From: Mikania micrantha
Lineage: Eukaryota; Streptophyta; Magnoliopsida; Asterales; Asteraceae
Assembly (NCBI GenBank): GCA_009363875.1
Contig: CM018692.1
Span: forward strand, 89,246,137 to 89,310,136
DNA length: 64,000 nt
Reading direction: 5' to 3'
The notes under the pieces were generated by a model. That model had not been told where the DNA came from and searched no databases. It saw nothing but the letters and a program-made list of their open reading frames with translations. Below are positions 23,201 to 34,001 of the stretch, piece after piece. The position numbers were made by a program, and so were the translations under genes. Positions within the stretch are counted from its first letter, which is position 1. Each line of letters starts with the position of its first letter.

Positions 23201-24953
23201 GAATTACACTACTCATGATCTTGAACTGGGAACAGTGATTTTTGCACTAAAAATCTGGAGACATTACCTATATGGCACTAAGTGTACCATATTTACTGAT
23301 CACAAGAGTCTGCAGCACATCTTTGATCAGAAGGAGCTCAACATGCGACAACGCCGTTGGGTTGAACTTCTGAATGATTATGATTGTGTGATCAAGTACC
23401 ATCCGGGAAAGGCAAACGTTGTAGCTGATGCCTTGAGTCGGAAGGAACGGGTCAAACCCTTACGCGTTAGGGCTATGGGTATGACTGTGCAGACCAGTTT
23501 ACAAGACAAGATCATTCATGCACAGCAGGAGACGATTGACAGAGGGAACTTAAAGAAAGAACTTGACTGCGGAGCAGAGAAACATTTAGAGACCAAGTCT
23601 GATGGAATGATCTACTACCAGGATCGTATATGGATTCCGGCGGTAGATGAATTGAGAAGACTTATCTTCGATGAGGCACACAAGACAAAATACTCTGTTC
23701 ATCCAGGCGCCGATAAAATGTATCAAGACTTGCGTGGATTTTATTGGTGGCCGGGAATGAAGAAAGACATAGCCGAATACGTCGGTAAATGTCTAACGTG
23801 TGCGAAGGTAAAGGCGGAACACCAGAGACCGTCTGGTTTACTGGAACAGCCTGAGATTCCGCTCTGGAAGTGGGAGCAAATAGCTATGGATTTCATTACC
23901 AAGCTACCCCGCACTTCCAGTGGTCACGATACGATTTGGGTGATCATAGATCGTTTAACAAAATCTGCTCACTTCTTGCCGATGCGTGAAGCCTTCACGA
24001 TGGATAGACTGGCGAGATTGTACATTAATGAGATAGTGGTACGTCATGGTGTACCATTATCAATTATTTCTGATAGAGACAGCAGATTTACTTCAAGGTT
24101 CTGGCAATCACTGCAGAAATCTCTAGGGACACAGTTAAATCTGAGTACAGCTTACCATCCACAAACGGACGGCCAAAGCGAACGTACGATTCAGACCCTA
24201 GAGGATATGTTAAGGACCTGTATTTTAGATTTCGGTGGGAATTGGGATTCTCATTTGCCACTGATTGAGTTCTCCTACAACAACAGTTACCACAGCAGTA
24301 TCGGATGTGCACCATTCGAGGCTCTTTATGGTCGGAAATGTCGATCACCGATCTGCTGGGCCGAAGTGGGAGATAACCGTATAACTGGACCAGAACTGAT
24401 TCAGGAAACCACTGACAAGATAGCTCAGATTCAGAGAAGATTGCAAGCTACAAGAAGCAGACAAAAGAGCTACGCTGACAAACGGCGTAAGCCGTTGGAA
24501 TTCCAAGTGGGAGACCGTGTTATGTTGAAAGTTTCCCCATGGAAAGGCGTAGTCCGCTTTGGAAAGAAAGGCAAGTTAGCACCACGATACGTAGGACCGT
24601 TCGAAATCATCGAGCGTATTGGTCCTGTGGCGTATAGACTGAGATTACCAGATGAACTCAGTGGTGTGCATGACGTGTTTCACGTCTCGAATTTAAAGAA
24701 ATGCCTTGCTGACGAATCACTCGTCATTCCACTCGAAGAAATTCAAGTCGATGATCAGTTACATTTCATAGAAGAACCTTTAGAGATTATGGATCGCAAA
24801 GTCAAGCAACTGAGGCGAAGCCGTATTCCGATTGTAAATGTTCGTTGGAATTCAAGACGCGGACCCGAGTTTACTTGGGAACGTGAAGATCACATGAAGT
24901 TAAAGTATCCCCAGCTGTTTGAAGAGGAAGCCGTACCCGATAACAATTCTTAA
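20280..24953 (+). CDS. E1 Gag-Pol polyprotein, intact single frame
   Basis: The start at 20280 (MPPRRQP) is chosen because E3 has the equivalent MPPGRQP start; an in-frame ATG lies upstream at 20223. Gag: a Pro-run, then the retrotransposon gag core (about 20600-21100), then two CCHC knuckles (C-X2-C-X4-H-X4-C near 21369-21410 and 21487-21528). Protease: DTG at 21663-21671. Reverse transcriptase: MPFGL, and FIDD with the two Asp at 22671-22676. RNase H: CDAS near 23110 and TDHKSL near 23300. Integrase: HHCC zinc region near 23700-23810, then catalytic D (23889), D (24072) and E (24180), giving the expected 35-residue D-E spacing. The C-terminus (about 24790-24940) resembles the chromodomain-like end of Tekay/Del elements (WNSRRGPEFTWERE). 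All catalytic residues are present in 1,557 residues. Confidence 0.95.
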   Translation: MPPRRQPPLLQSSQDQAPHSSTPSPNDSPPPPPPPPPPPPPLITEASGSGTTPILDPTTIALVTLLSSQMTSQMKEAIPEMFNLLRNEMNNTGNSSGEASGNTGGTSHYSYKSFVGCKPPSFSGSEGAVGLIQWIEKIEATLDLCSCPEHHKVRYSAGTFNKRALTWWNGQINARGREEAMAMPWEDFKTLLRTEFCPKNELQKLEVELSNHVMKGADHMGYTTRYHELVALVPDMVPTLEKRIDRYVGGLPACIQGMVVSANPTTVESAVRLSGKLTDLMVASGVLKKEADTGKRKEETSKKPQHQQPPKKKQKFIKNYTVATPLNQVAAAQQNVPKRQYTGPHPLCTKCQYHHAANNQCRQCTGCGRKGHWVQQCRLTPNPAVNNAALALPSPANQNNGGCFNCGEQGHFAKNCPKKAQQAVQAPRGRAFVIGAPAARQDPNVVTGTFLLHDFYASVLFDTGADQSFISADFACQLDSIEEQLDSPYIIEVANGKQITVSTVHRNCPLTLNGHTFSIDLIPMELGSFDIIVGMDWLSSNRVEVICSEKLLRVPLPDDRVLEVRGDQAKRSVKIISCIKARKCLQKKCVAFLAHVVEKEKDKKKIQDVPVVEEYPEVFPEDLPGLPPVRPVEFRIDLVPGATPVAKSPYRLAPSEMQELSNQLQELLDKGFIRPSYSPWGAPVLFVKKKDGSFRMCTDYRELNKLTIKNRYPLPRIDDLFDQLQGAQYFSKIDLRSGYHQLRVQDEDIPKTAFRTRYGHYEFMVMPFGLTNAPAVFMDLMNRVCKPYLDQFVIVFIDDILIYSKSKAEHEQHLRKILELLMEQKLYAKFSKCEFWLREVQFLGHVVNSEGIQVDPAKIEAIKSWDTPKTPTEIRSFLGLAGYYRRFISNFSKIALPLTKLTQKSEPFVWEQKQEDAFQTLKQKLCNAPILSLPEGCDDFVVYCDASHQGLGCVLMQRDKVIAYASRQLKVHEKNYTTHDLELGTVIFALKIWRHYLYGTKCTIFTDHKSLQHIFDQKELNMRQRRWVELLNDYDCVIKYHPGKANVVADALSRKERVKPLRVRAMGMTVQTSLQDKIIHAQQETIDRGNLKKELDCGAEKHLETKSDGMIYYQDRIWIPAVDELRRLIFDEAHKTKYSVHPGADKMYQDLRGFYWWPGMKKDIAEYVGKCLTCAKVKAEHQRPSGLLEQPEIPLWKWEQIAMDFITKLPRTSSGHDTIWVIIDRLTKSAHFLPMREAFTMDRLARLYINEIVVRHGVPLSIISDRDSRFTSRFWQSLQKSLGTQLNLSTAYHPQTDGQSERTIQTLEDMLRTCILDFGGNWDSHLPLIEFSYNNSYHSSIGCAPFEALYGRKCRSPICWAEVGDNRITGPELIQETTDKIAQIQRRLQATRSRQKSYADKRRKPLEFQVGDRVMLKVSPWKGVVRFGKKGKLAPRYVGPFEIIERIGPVAYRLRLPDELSGVHDVFHVSNLKKCLADESLVIPLEEIQVDDQLHFIEEPLEIMDRKVKQLRRSRIPIVNVRWNSRRGPEFTWEREDHMKLKYPQLFEEEAVPDNNS

Positions 24954-24987
24954 ATTTCGGGACGAAATTTCTTTAACAAGAGGAGAC
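24952..24987 (+). promoter_or_regulatory. E1 hairpin and polypurine tract before the 3' LTR
   Basis: A perfect 8-bp stem, AAATTTCG and CGAAATTT around loop GGA, spans 24952-24970 and overlaps the gag-pol stop codon. The polypurine tract AAGAGGAGA follows and abuts the 3' LTR at 24988. The tract primes plus-strand DNA synthesis. E2 and E4 have an equivalent hairpin in the same place. Confidence 0.8.
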
Positions 24988-27900
24988 TGTAACATCAGTG
25001 CCGGAATCGTCACCGGAACAGTGATCGTAACAGTGCGTGAACAGTAATCAGGTACAATTTTCATGTAATTCAGTGTATTTCATGTTCATATCAAACCTCA
25101 GTATCATTTCATGCTAACAAAACAATGAATTCACAGTCATTTCAGAGAAATCAGTTCAGAACAATGATTCTTGAGTCAGATAATTATCTGGCAACACAGA
25201 ATCATCATGTGATTTAATTGTTAGGATTTTATTATGTATAAACGTATGTGAGGCCTTACGGGACAAAACAACACGAATATCGTTAAGTGAATGCTAAACC
25301 GACAGATTATTCGTATAGGTGACGATCTGTACGAATAAATCTAAAAGTTTAACGTTCTGAATGATATTCGATAATTAGAAAAACAATATTGAAAAGTGTA
25401 GTTATCGTCGTATTTGATTCGAACAAATACGCGCGATGACCGCGCGATTCGATTTAAACGCTAATTAAATATTTTGAAAATTTTAATAATTAAAAGATAT
25501 TTAGTTAATTTATTAGGAATCACAACCTAAAATAATTTTATGACTTCTATTTTAAAACCTGGTCGTTTCATTACGAAAACGACGCGAAAACGGCGTTTCT
25601 ACGCGAAACCACGCGAAACCGAACGAGCCCGAACGAACCCGGTATTATTCCCCACATTAATTGTGGCTTTTAATGCCACAACAACCCCCAACCAGCCACC
25701 ATCACCTCCATTCACGTTCACTTCTCTCTCTCTCTAACCTTCTCAAGAAAAACCCACCTTCTCTCTAAGATCTTGAGCTCAAATCTCAACCATTTCTTGT
25801 GTTTTTGGTGTCAAAATCACCACCTTTCTTTGTAGATCAGGAAAGTACAACGATCTGGAGCTCAAGACCAACTGATTTGAGGTAAAATCCCGATTAAGGT
25901 CGCGATCTAGGGTTTTAAAAACCCTAATCCGAACCCTCACCCATTCTCGGTTAAAACCACTTGAACCTTAGGGAAAAATACACAAAACACTCTTAGGTTG
26001 GTTTAGAAACAAGTAGCAACTAGATCTTGGTTGATTGGCGAAGTTGTGGTCCATTATGTTGTGGAAGTTCGATGGCCGAAGGGGCTGCCCAGTGGGTCGA
26101 ATGAACACAGGCCGAATGGCCTCATTCTGAGCTCATTCGCCGAATAGCCTAGTCGATCTAGCCCTCCTTTCGTCGAATGACTAATCCCTATTCGCCTGGC
26201 CTCATTCGACCGTGGTCTCATTCGATGATCCAACACCCCATTCGAGGGTTTCCATTCGAGCATGCCCATTCGCTGGTTCTCATTCGTGAGCCTTCATTCG
26301 ATCGGGGTTAGGGTCAATCGGCCAGTCACATTCGACTCACCAGCTCATTCGTTCGGCCATGCATGGTTTGGGTGTAGTCCCATTCGGCTAAGACTCATGA
26401 GTTGTATAAGTCGAGGTTCGGTCAGAGAAGGGTGGGCATGGTGGACGTGCATGGCTAAGTTGATGGGGTTAAATTGCGTGCATGTGTGTGCATGCATGGT
26501 GTACGCATGCATGATGGGTATACATGGAGATTATATTAGGGTTTCATGACATACACCTAATTAGGAGATGTTAAGGAAACAATCATAGAGTTAACAAGAT
26601 ATCGAGAGCATGAGTTTCGTATAATAAAGGATGGATTAAAAACAATAACCTAAGGTTCAAGTGTTATTTAAATATTAACACTTAAACCCTAGGATGCTCT
26701 ATAACAATATAACTAACTTAGATGGTTATTGAAAACTATCAAGGGTGTTAGTTCATCAAAACTATGATGAGGATCAAGTGAAAAACAAAGTTCAAATCAA
26801 GTGGGTCAAGATTGGGCTCAATGGGCTCAATCTAAGCCCGTTATCATGAATAAGTTCACTTTTCTTAAATAAATTTATGCTCGTCATAAAAGAAATTAAA
26901 TCATAAATTTTCTTAAAGTAATTAAACAATTTTCTTAAATAAATGTTTAACCTAAAGTCTTTAAAAGATTAAACAGGGATATGGGCTACTAATGGGTAAT
27001 AAGGTTAGTTTAGTTAGAGAAAACCATAGAAATACATTAGTGAATCTAAGACACGTAGTTGCACACCGAGACCAAACCCTAGTTAGGACGATTATTATAA
27101 ATACTTATCGTCTGCGAATTCTCTTAAAACAAATTCAGGAACCGAAGATACTTAGACTACAACAACGAGCGCGTATTTTGTGGCAATTCTATACAAAGCA
27201 ACACAGGTGAGTTCATTGCCCCTTTTCTAACATTTTTGTTTTAAAACGCGGGGCTGAGAAGCATGCGTAAACTGTTTTATTTAAACTGTTTATTTAAATG
27301 CTTTTAATTATTATATGTCTTTATATATATATGTTGTTGATACTCCTAGACTCCTGTCTAGGAAATTATTGAACAAATCAAGTTATCAATTGAATTTAAG
27401 TACTCTTATGAGTAATACCTTAAGTTTAAATCATAATTCAACCCTTAGTCCATCAAGTTCAAATTCAAGAATCTAAATTCAAAGTGAAATCAAATGAACA
27501 TAATCAAAAGATCATATTCAAGGGAATCATAACTCAGTGTGTGATCTGAGGCCCAAGAATCATAAATCAAATCAATTATCATTCAGAATCATGGGAACTC
27601 AAAGAATCAAGAATCAAGAGACTCAAGAGATCAGAAATCATAAATGTGTGTGACTCATTGAAATAATGAAATCATTATAATCTAATGAACTCATTAATAC
27701 TCAAGCCATGGTGGATGTCAGTTGTATATGGAATCAAGATCACGTGTAACACACATATAAAGTCCCTTCAGGTATAGAAGACTCTTGTAGTCAGGCTATA
27801 CGGGCAACAACATGAACAATCATTGAAATCAATATCAAAATCATGAGAATCAAGAGATCAAGAAACAAAGGATATCCTTAAAGTCCCCGCATGTACAGAA

Positions 27901-28826
27901 GACCTTTGGGTCAAGCTGTAAGGGCAAATCATTAAAATCCCGTCACGCCCAGGTATACTCCTTGTGAGTTATGCCTGGTATGGGTCATGTGTGAGAGGTT
28001 ACAACTTGGACAACCACCAACAACTAAGTCTAACTAATTGAGTAAAATTACATTCAATCATCATGTCTTAGTTGTATTTAAATGTTTTATTTAATTATTT
28101 AATTAAATATTTGACATTTTACTATTATCACTGACTTTTGGAAAATCTTTTGTCTATAATCAAAATCAAGAGAATCAAAGGTAAATCAAGTTTTGGAGAT
28201 CAAAATCTATTTTAGAGGTGTTAGGTAAAAATGCTTAATTATCATTAACAACAATGTCCTATGCGGATTAGTATGTGGTGGGACGGCGTCTGGGCGGGGT
28301 TGTAGCCTTGACCCAGGGGTATGCCCTATACATAAGCATACCGATCTGGATGATACAGTTGATGTTAATGAAGTTAGGGTCTTTACCGAAGGAGGTTATC
28401 AAATCATTTTCAAATCATAAAACTATATGAACTCACCAACCATGTGTTGACTTTATTTTTGCATGACTTCTCAGGTGACGAACAGGTCAACTAAGGAGTT
28501 ATTCCTTTTGGATTAGGACTTCAGATAGAAGACTTAACTTTTGGACCTGCATTATTTTTGAAGACATCATTATGCAAATTATTTTGTATATCTTGTGTAA
28601 ATACAAGATAGAAATATATGATGTTTATGGTAGATTTACATTGTTAAATTATAAACAATACTGATGTAATTTAACTTTCTAATTCTATTATATTTAGCAT
28701 TTCTCATTTGTATCATGTGCAATGTAAACAATCTGATCATCACGATTATCACTCACGATATCGCGCCCCGGGAACTTTCCGCCCGACGGGACAACCGATC
28801 CTATCCCGCCGGCTCGGGGTGTGACA
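24988..28826 (+). repeat. E1 3' LTR
   Basis: It is 3,839 bp, the same length as the 5' LTR and nearly identical. Differences noticed by eye are near 26076, 26298, 26367 and 28051. It is followed by the TGTAA duplication (28827-28831), where pararetroviral sequence resumes. Confidence 0.95.
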
Positions 28827-29507
28827 TGTAAGTCTGGAGGAGTTGGTCTAGGATACCAATTCCTTGTATCTGGTCTTGGAGTATAAGTATTAAAACTGTT
28901 TTTTCTTAATTTATTTACGGTTTCTAAATTAATATTATTAAATTGAGCTTCTATATAATTCATCATTAGAGAAATCAGTTTCATCAGATTCATTACTTAT
29001 TGTATTTAAACTTAATATTTTTAAATTTTCTTCTATTAAATTTAATGTTTTTTCTTTCTTATTTAGATTTATAGGAGTATCAATATTAAAGGGTTTAAAT
29101 ATAGGATTTTCTATTATAATTTCTTTACCTTTATTATTTTTTAATTCTACTGTACTTTCTTTAGTTTCTATTCTTTCTAATTGTTCTCCTATAGTATTTA
29201 ATATTTCATTTGTATAATTATTTTGGAAAATAATTGTATTTAATGCTTTAGATGTATCATCATTGGTTTTTACTAATGGTGTATTTGCTAATGGTTTTCC
29301 TATATATTCTTCATCATTTTTTATTATTTTTATATCTTTTTGGGGTGGATGAATACTAACTAATTCTTCTTTATTACTTATTTTTATATAACTCTTGGTA
29401 ATTTTATTAATTAACTGATATTTGTTCAATAGTATGATATTTAATATTGTTTTTCTTACAATATATTGGGAACCAAGTAAAGAAAGTAATATTTTCATTA
29501 TTTTCAA
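28827..29507 (-). pseudogene. Pararetroviral coat-gene N-terminal region, interrupted by E1
   Basis: The 189-residue frame at 29507-28938 is acidic and Asn/Glu-rich, with NKEEL and TIGEQLERIE stretches that look like the flexible N-terminal region of caulimovirid coat polyproteins. An overlapping frame (28993 down to 28827) carries a Pro/Arg-rich stretch that stops being viral exactly at the TGTAA duplication. The frame change between the two suggests a frameshift before E1 inserted. Assignment rests on position and composition more than on motifs. Confidence 0.5.
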
Positions 29508-29866
29508 TCATATATGATTGCCATTCTATATTATTAATAGATCTAGAATCTTCATCAAAATTTTTATAATACCATTTTAAATTTTCTATATTATATTTAT
29601 TTAATATTTCACATCTTAAAAAATTTAACATTTCTTTATCCATATTAACAAGTAAATTTTGATATTTCTGTAGAAACTATTTTTATAAGTTCAAATTGAT
29701 TTTTTATTCTATCTTTTAAAAATATTTTAAAATTTTTATGATAATATAATCTTATATTATCATTATTTTTATTTTTATCTAAATAATCTTCTATTTTTAT
29801 TAATTCCTTATTATAATTTTCTAATTTATTAAAACATTCTTTTATTAATGATTTATAAAATCTCAT
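29407..29866 (-). pseudogene. Small pararetroviral frames of unknown function
   Basis: Two short minus-strand frames, 29866-29645 (73 residues, Lys/Asn-rich and probably helical) and 29643-29407 (78 residues, with several Trp and Phe), lie end to end with one base between them. In several caulimovirid genera, small virion-associated or uncharacterised genes lie between the movement and coat genes. I recognise neither. They could also be pieces of one broken frame. Confidence 0.4.
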
Positions 29867-30348
29867 CTAAGGATTTCTTATTTGTATTTTAGTATCACTC
29901 ATTATAATTCTTCATAACTTTCCATATCAGATTTGGTTGGTATATAACTATTATTATCATCCTTAACACTTTCTTCTTCATATAAAGTTCTAGGTATTGT
30001 ATTAGAAAAATCTATTCCTGATATTTTCATAGATTGTGATCTTTTAATAATATTTTTCTTTAAAATTATTTGTACTACTACTTGATATAGAATGTCTAGG
30101 AAAATTATTATTATTAAAAGTTATTTCTATAGAACCATCAGAATTTTCTATTATACTTGATGTTTGATTTTCTGTATCTATAGGCTTTGGAGGGTTTATT
30201 TCTTGTAAATTCCATGATAATGATTATGTAATTTCATTCCATTTTAATCTTTTTGGAGTTATAACTTTTGCATGCATCGTATTAGCTTCAAATAATATAG
30301 TTTCATCTCTTGGAGATGATAATCTAGTTTTTGGTTCTATAGTTGTAG

Positions 30349-30960
30349 TCATAGTTTTATAATAACTCTATATATTATAACTGCAGCATTTGTTTTTTCT
30401 TTAAATTCTAAATTTTTTGTCTTAATAGTTAAAGTTAAAGTATCAAGAATATTTGGATCAAATAATCCTATAGAAAAATTAGGATAACAATTAAAATATA
30501 TAGGACCATTTGCTATATTTGATTCAGCCATTGCTAATAATGAATTGTTAAAATTAGTATGTCTAGCATCTCTTAAAATAAGTAATACAGGAGCATCTAT
30601 TCCTAATCTAAACATAGGTTTTATAGCTACTTGAACTAATCCTATATGTAAAAATTTATAATTTTTTCTGTGTCTTAATATAGCTTCTTTAGTTAATAAT
30701 TGTAAATTTTGGTGTTCTTTATTTATAGGTATAGTTTGTTCAGTTGTTTTAATTGAACAATCTTGTAAAAAATCAAAAGTTCCTATTTTATATATAGTAT
30801 TAACATTTTGTTTTGGTATATTCCAGTTTAATAAATTACTTTCAATTTGAGAAATACTGATTTCTAAAGAATTCATGTTCATATTTAAATCTTCATCTTG
30901 ATCATTAGAAGTATTTGAGCTATGATCTTTTCGTGTTAACAATCTAGATAACTGATTCAT
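30349..30960 (-). pseudogene. Pararetroviral movement-protein frame (uninterrupted)
   Basis: The 203-residue frame contains a block typical of caulimovirid movement proteins: a FLHIGLVQVAIKP-type core, a LRDAR motif and a NGPIYFNCYPNF motif. These proteins help the virus pass through plasmodesmata. The frame is open from ATG to stop, the only viral gene here without an obvious break, but there is no sign that it is expressed. A second start overlaps its end at about 30352 in another frame and leads into the next, broken, gene. The protein may be N- or C-terminally shortened compared with exogenous relatives. Confidence 0.8.
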
Positions 30961-31188
30961 TGTAAAAGCTTAATTTCAAAATTATTATTGAATTAACTCA
31001 ATCTTATTTTAAAAATGTCTTAGATATACTAAGGGAACACCCCTATACCATCGTGGTCCGGCTGCTCTCTCTTTGAGCCTTACGCTAATCCAACCGATAG
31101 GACGACAGAGCTTGCCAACAAAGTTACCTTTTAACATTTTAAAATATGATATTGTTATTTCAATAAAAAATTTTCCATTATAACAGTT

Positions 31189-31192
<4 letters not shown>
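30961..31192 (-). other. Putative viral leader beyond the movement gene
   Basis: No gene is seen. The stretch is more GC-rich around 31045-31120 than its surroundings. I looked for the tRNA-Met primer motif on the minus strand and did not find it, so the true right end of the viral unit is not fixed. Confidence 0.35.

Positions 31193-31232
<40 letters not shown>
31193..31232. repeat. (TA)n microsatellite
   Basis: About 40 bases of pure TA repeat lie between the viral 5' half and element A. A shorter TA run (about 32965-32990) lies between elements A and B. Confidence 0.95.
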
Positions 31233-31234
<2 letters not shown>

Positions 31235-31236
<2 letters not shown>

Positions 31237-32964
31237 GAAAGGAACAAAAAATAACCCATAAAATTTGTTACAACCAAATAACTATCATCTAATGGTTACC
31301 TTAAAAAGTAAGTGCATAGGATTGTGACACGTATCATTTTCCTTTTTATTTTTTAAATATGGAGGGCATTTAGGACATTTTGTAACAACTCAAAAGGCTA
31401 GAATTAATATGGTGGTGACAAGTGTCACCATCTAATATATTTTAATAAATATAATTTTTTATATAAAGTTTACTCCCTCCTTTTTTAAACATTAATAACG
31501 TTTTATACTATATTATATTTTTTTAAAAAATTGCGCCATTATACTCGTCTCATTTTTCTCTTTAATTCCGTTACAGTCACGACTAGTTTTATTTTTTATT
31601 TTTTTAGATGCTCCGTATTTAGATCATTGTAACTATAGGTGTGCTCGGTTCGGTTCAATGTTTGGCAAAAACCGAATCGAAAACCAACATAGTCGGTTTT
31701 TAGTTATTATGAACCATTCGGTTTTCTATTTTTTCCGATTTCAATTCGGTTTTTGTTTTTTTTTGTTTTTTTATGTTCTCTCTCACACCCAATATTGAAA
31801 ATACAAGCATGTTTAACAATGGATAATTCATAAATTAATTGATCGAACACCAACTATATATTAATTTTTAAACAAGATTAAAAATCGGTTCCGGTTCGGT
31901 TTTTCGGTTAATTTGGTTCCGGTACGGTTTTTTCGTTTAACTCGTTTTCGGTTTTTTTTGCTTTTTGCTCATCCCTAATTGTAACGAGCCTAAATACAAC
32001 AAATTAATTTGAATTTTTTCTAACAATGGTAAATTACATCACTGTAATTATCATTGTTAAAGAAAAAAATCAAAATAATATGTTATATTACATCACTGTA
32101 ATTTATCATTGTTAGAAAAAAAATTCAAAATAATGTGTTATATTTATTCTCGTTACATCGATGTAAATAATGGACAATGGGAAAAAAATAAAAAAAACTA
32201 GTCAAGGTTATAACAGAATCAAAGAGAAAATTACATCACTGTAAATAATGTGTTACGTCACCGTTAATTATGTCATCGTAGATTACTTCATTTTGTGTTA
32301 CATTACTTTAATTTACCGTTGTTAGGAAAAAAATTGAAATAATGTATTGTGTTTATGTTCGTTACATAGATGCAAAACGAGATAATTGGAAAAGAATATT
32401 AAAAACTAGTATAGATTTAAACGTAATTAAAGAAAAAAATTACATCACTATAAATAATAAGTTACATATCTGTAAATAATGTATTACATCACTGTAAATT
32501 ACATCAACGTTAATTACATTACTGTAATTTACCATTGTTATAAAAAAATTCAAATTAATTTGTTATCTTTAAGCTCGTTACAATAATGTAAATACATGGC
32601 ATAAAAAACAAAAAAAACTAGTCGAGACTATAACGAAATTAAAGAGAAAAATGAGATGAGTATAATAGTGCAATTTTTTTTAAAAAAAAATATAGTATAA
32701 AAAAGTTATGAATGTTTAAAAAAAGACGGGGTAAACTTTATATAAAAAATTAGATTTATTAAAATATATTAGATGGTGACACTTGTCACAACCATATTAA
32801 TTCTAGCATTTTGAGTGGTAACAAAATGTCCTAAATGCCCTCTCATATTAAAAAAATAATAATGACACGTGTCGCGATCCTATGCACTTACTTTTGAAAC
32901 TAACCATTGGATGATAGTTATTTGGTTGTAGCAAATTTTATGGGTTATTAAAAATTTTATCCCC
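31235..32964. mobile_element. Element A: long-terminal-inverted-repeat DNA element (Mutator-like or foldback)
   Basis: The ends GGGAAAGGAAC and TTTTATCCCC start inverted repeats that can be followed inward for several hundred bases. For example AACCCATAAAATTTG on the left matches CAAATTTTATGGGTT on the right, with a GTGACACGT block in both. No transposase frame is present. The centre is packed with TTACATCACTGTAA-like imperfect palindromes. A hAT MITE is nested at 31634-31977. The long arms suggest a Mutator-like or foldback element; the target duplication is hidden in the TA repeat. Confidence 0.6.
31634..31977. mobile_element. hAT-like MITE nested in element A
   Basis: The 344-bp unit is flanked by a perfect 8-bp duplication ATTGTAAC (31626-31633 and 31978-31985). 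Its ends TATAGGTGTGC and GCTCATCCCTA are imperfectly inverted, and the interior has many CGGTTCGGTT and ACCGAA motifs. It has no coding capacity. Confidence 0.75.
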
Positions 32965-33216
32965 TATATATATATATATGTATGTATATAGGTTTAGGAT
33001 CATATAATAACTCTGTAACATCCCAAATTTTCTAAATACAGGTTACTTGAACTTACGAATGCGTAACGAACAATTAACTTGTAGGAAAAGAGACGAAAAA
33101 TAATAAAGATGGGGCTTAGAAATCGCGTACTCGAAATAATGAAGATTTCGAATACATCACATTTCGAGTACACTACATTTTCGTGTACAAGGGTTTTCGA
33201 ATACAGGGAACTTGTC

Positions 33217-33225
33217 TATAAATAG
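33217..33225 (+). promoter_or_regulatory. E2 LTR TATA box
   Basis: TATAAATAG is a near-ideal plant TATA box about 200 bases into the LTR. Transcription would start near 33250. The 3' LTR copy is at 40518-40526. Confidence 0.65.
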
Positions 33226-34001
33226 ACGTGCCTTGGGAAATGTGACAACCTTTGGTTGGAAGCACAGTTCCTCTCGAGTAAACGAAGTTTAAGTCCAAGA
33301 ATTTCAAGAATCAAACTTTGATCGACCAAACGAAGTAGGAAACGCACGGGATTCTACCAGGAGGATCAGCTACCTTCAAGTAAGTGATTCATGTATAGAA
33401 AGCTGGATTTTTATACAAAAGTTAGGATGGTTAAACAAAGGGTGAACTTGTGCATAAAGCTTGCACCTTTATGCATAAAGTTCGGAACTTTGAGGTTCCA
33501 GCATGTTGGTAACAACATGAGGAACCTAGAACTAGCTCCCCAAAGCCTTAGATGAATTTCTGAGATGTTTAATGACTAAAGTGATGAGTACACGAAATCC
33601 TGCACTAAGGGTACTCGAAATCATACCTACAATTTCGAGTACATGGAAATTTCGAGTACAAGGGTTTCGTGTACCCTAGTTCGAGTACACAGGGATGTTC
33701 GTGTACACCCGGGGGTTCGTGTACCTTGAGTATTTCGTGTACTAGTATTTCGAATGGTCAGGAATTTCGTGTACATGGGTTTCGAGTATGAGATGTTTGA
33801 CGAACCTCAAGTGTTTCGGATACTTAGCTAAGGTTCGGGAACTTGAGTTCATAATGGGGACTAGTAGGCTATGAGGACTTAGAATAATTTCCAAGTCTAA
33901 GAATGTGATGTTATGAAATGTAACGAGACGATGTAACTGATGTAGGTCCTTAAGGCCCTAGCTAAGGAGTTCGGCTAAGGATAACAGGAGTCTACTATCA
34001 G

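Larger units (their letters stand above)
16267..28826 (+). mobile_element. E1: complete Tekay/Del-type Ty3 retrotransposon
   Basis: The element is 12,560 bp with two 3,839-bp LTRs of identical length (TGTAACATC ... GTGTGACA), a 5-bp TGTAA duplication, an initiator-Met tRNA primer site, one uninterrupted gag-pol frame and a polypurine tract. By eye the LTRs differ at four positions, all C/T transitions, three of them in CpG context. That implies a very recent insertion followed by deamination of methylated cytosines. Order of domains (protease, RT, RNase H, integrase, C-terminal chromodomain-like end) is that of chromoviruses, and the form of the C-terminus points to Tekay/Del. It looks competent for transposition. 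Confidence 0.95.
28827..31190 (-). mobile_element. Endogenous pararetrovirus, 5' half
   Basis: This half continues the unit interrupted by E1. Reading the minus strand from the right there is a leader (about 31190-30961), a movement-protein frame (30960-30349), several small frames (30340-28938) and the start of the coat gene, which runs into the insertion point. Its AT-rich composition matches 11584-16266. A TA microsatellite (31193-31232) lies at the right edge. Confidence 0.8.

Noticed and set aside
11584..30960. Two independent viral integrations on either side of E1
   Set aside because: Both halves are on the same strand, in continuous gene order, and meet at a perfect 5-bp duplication of E1, so one integration explains them.
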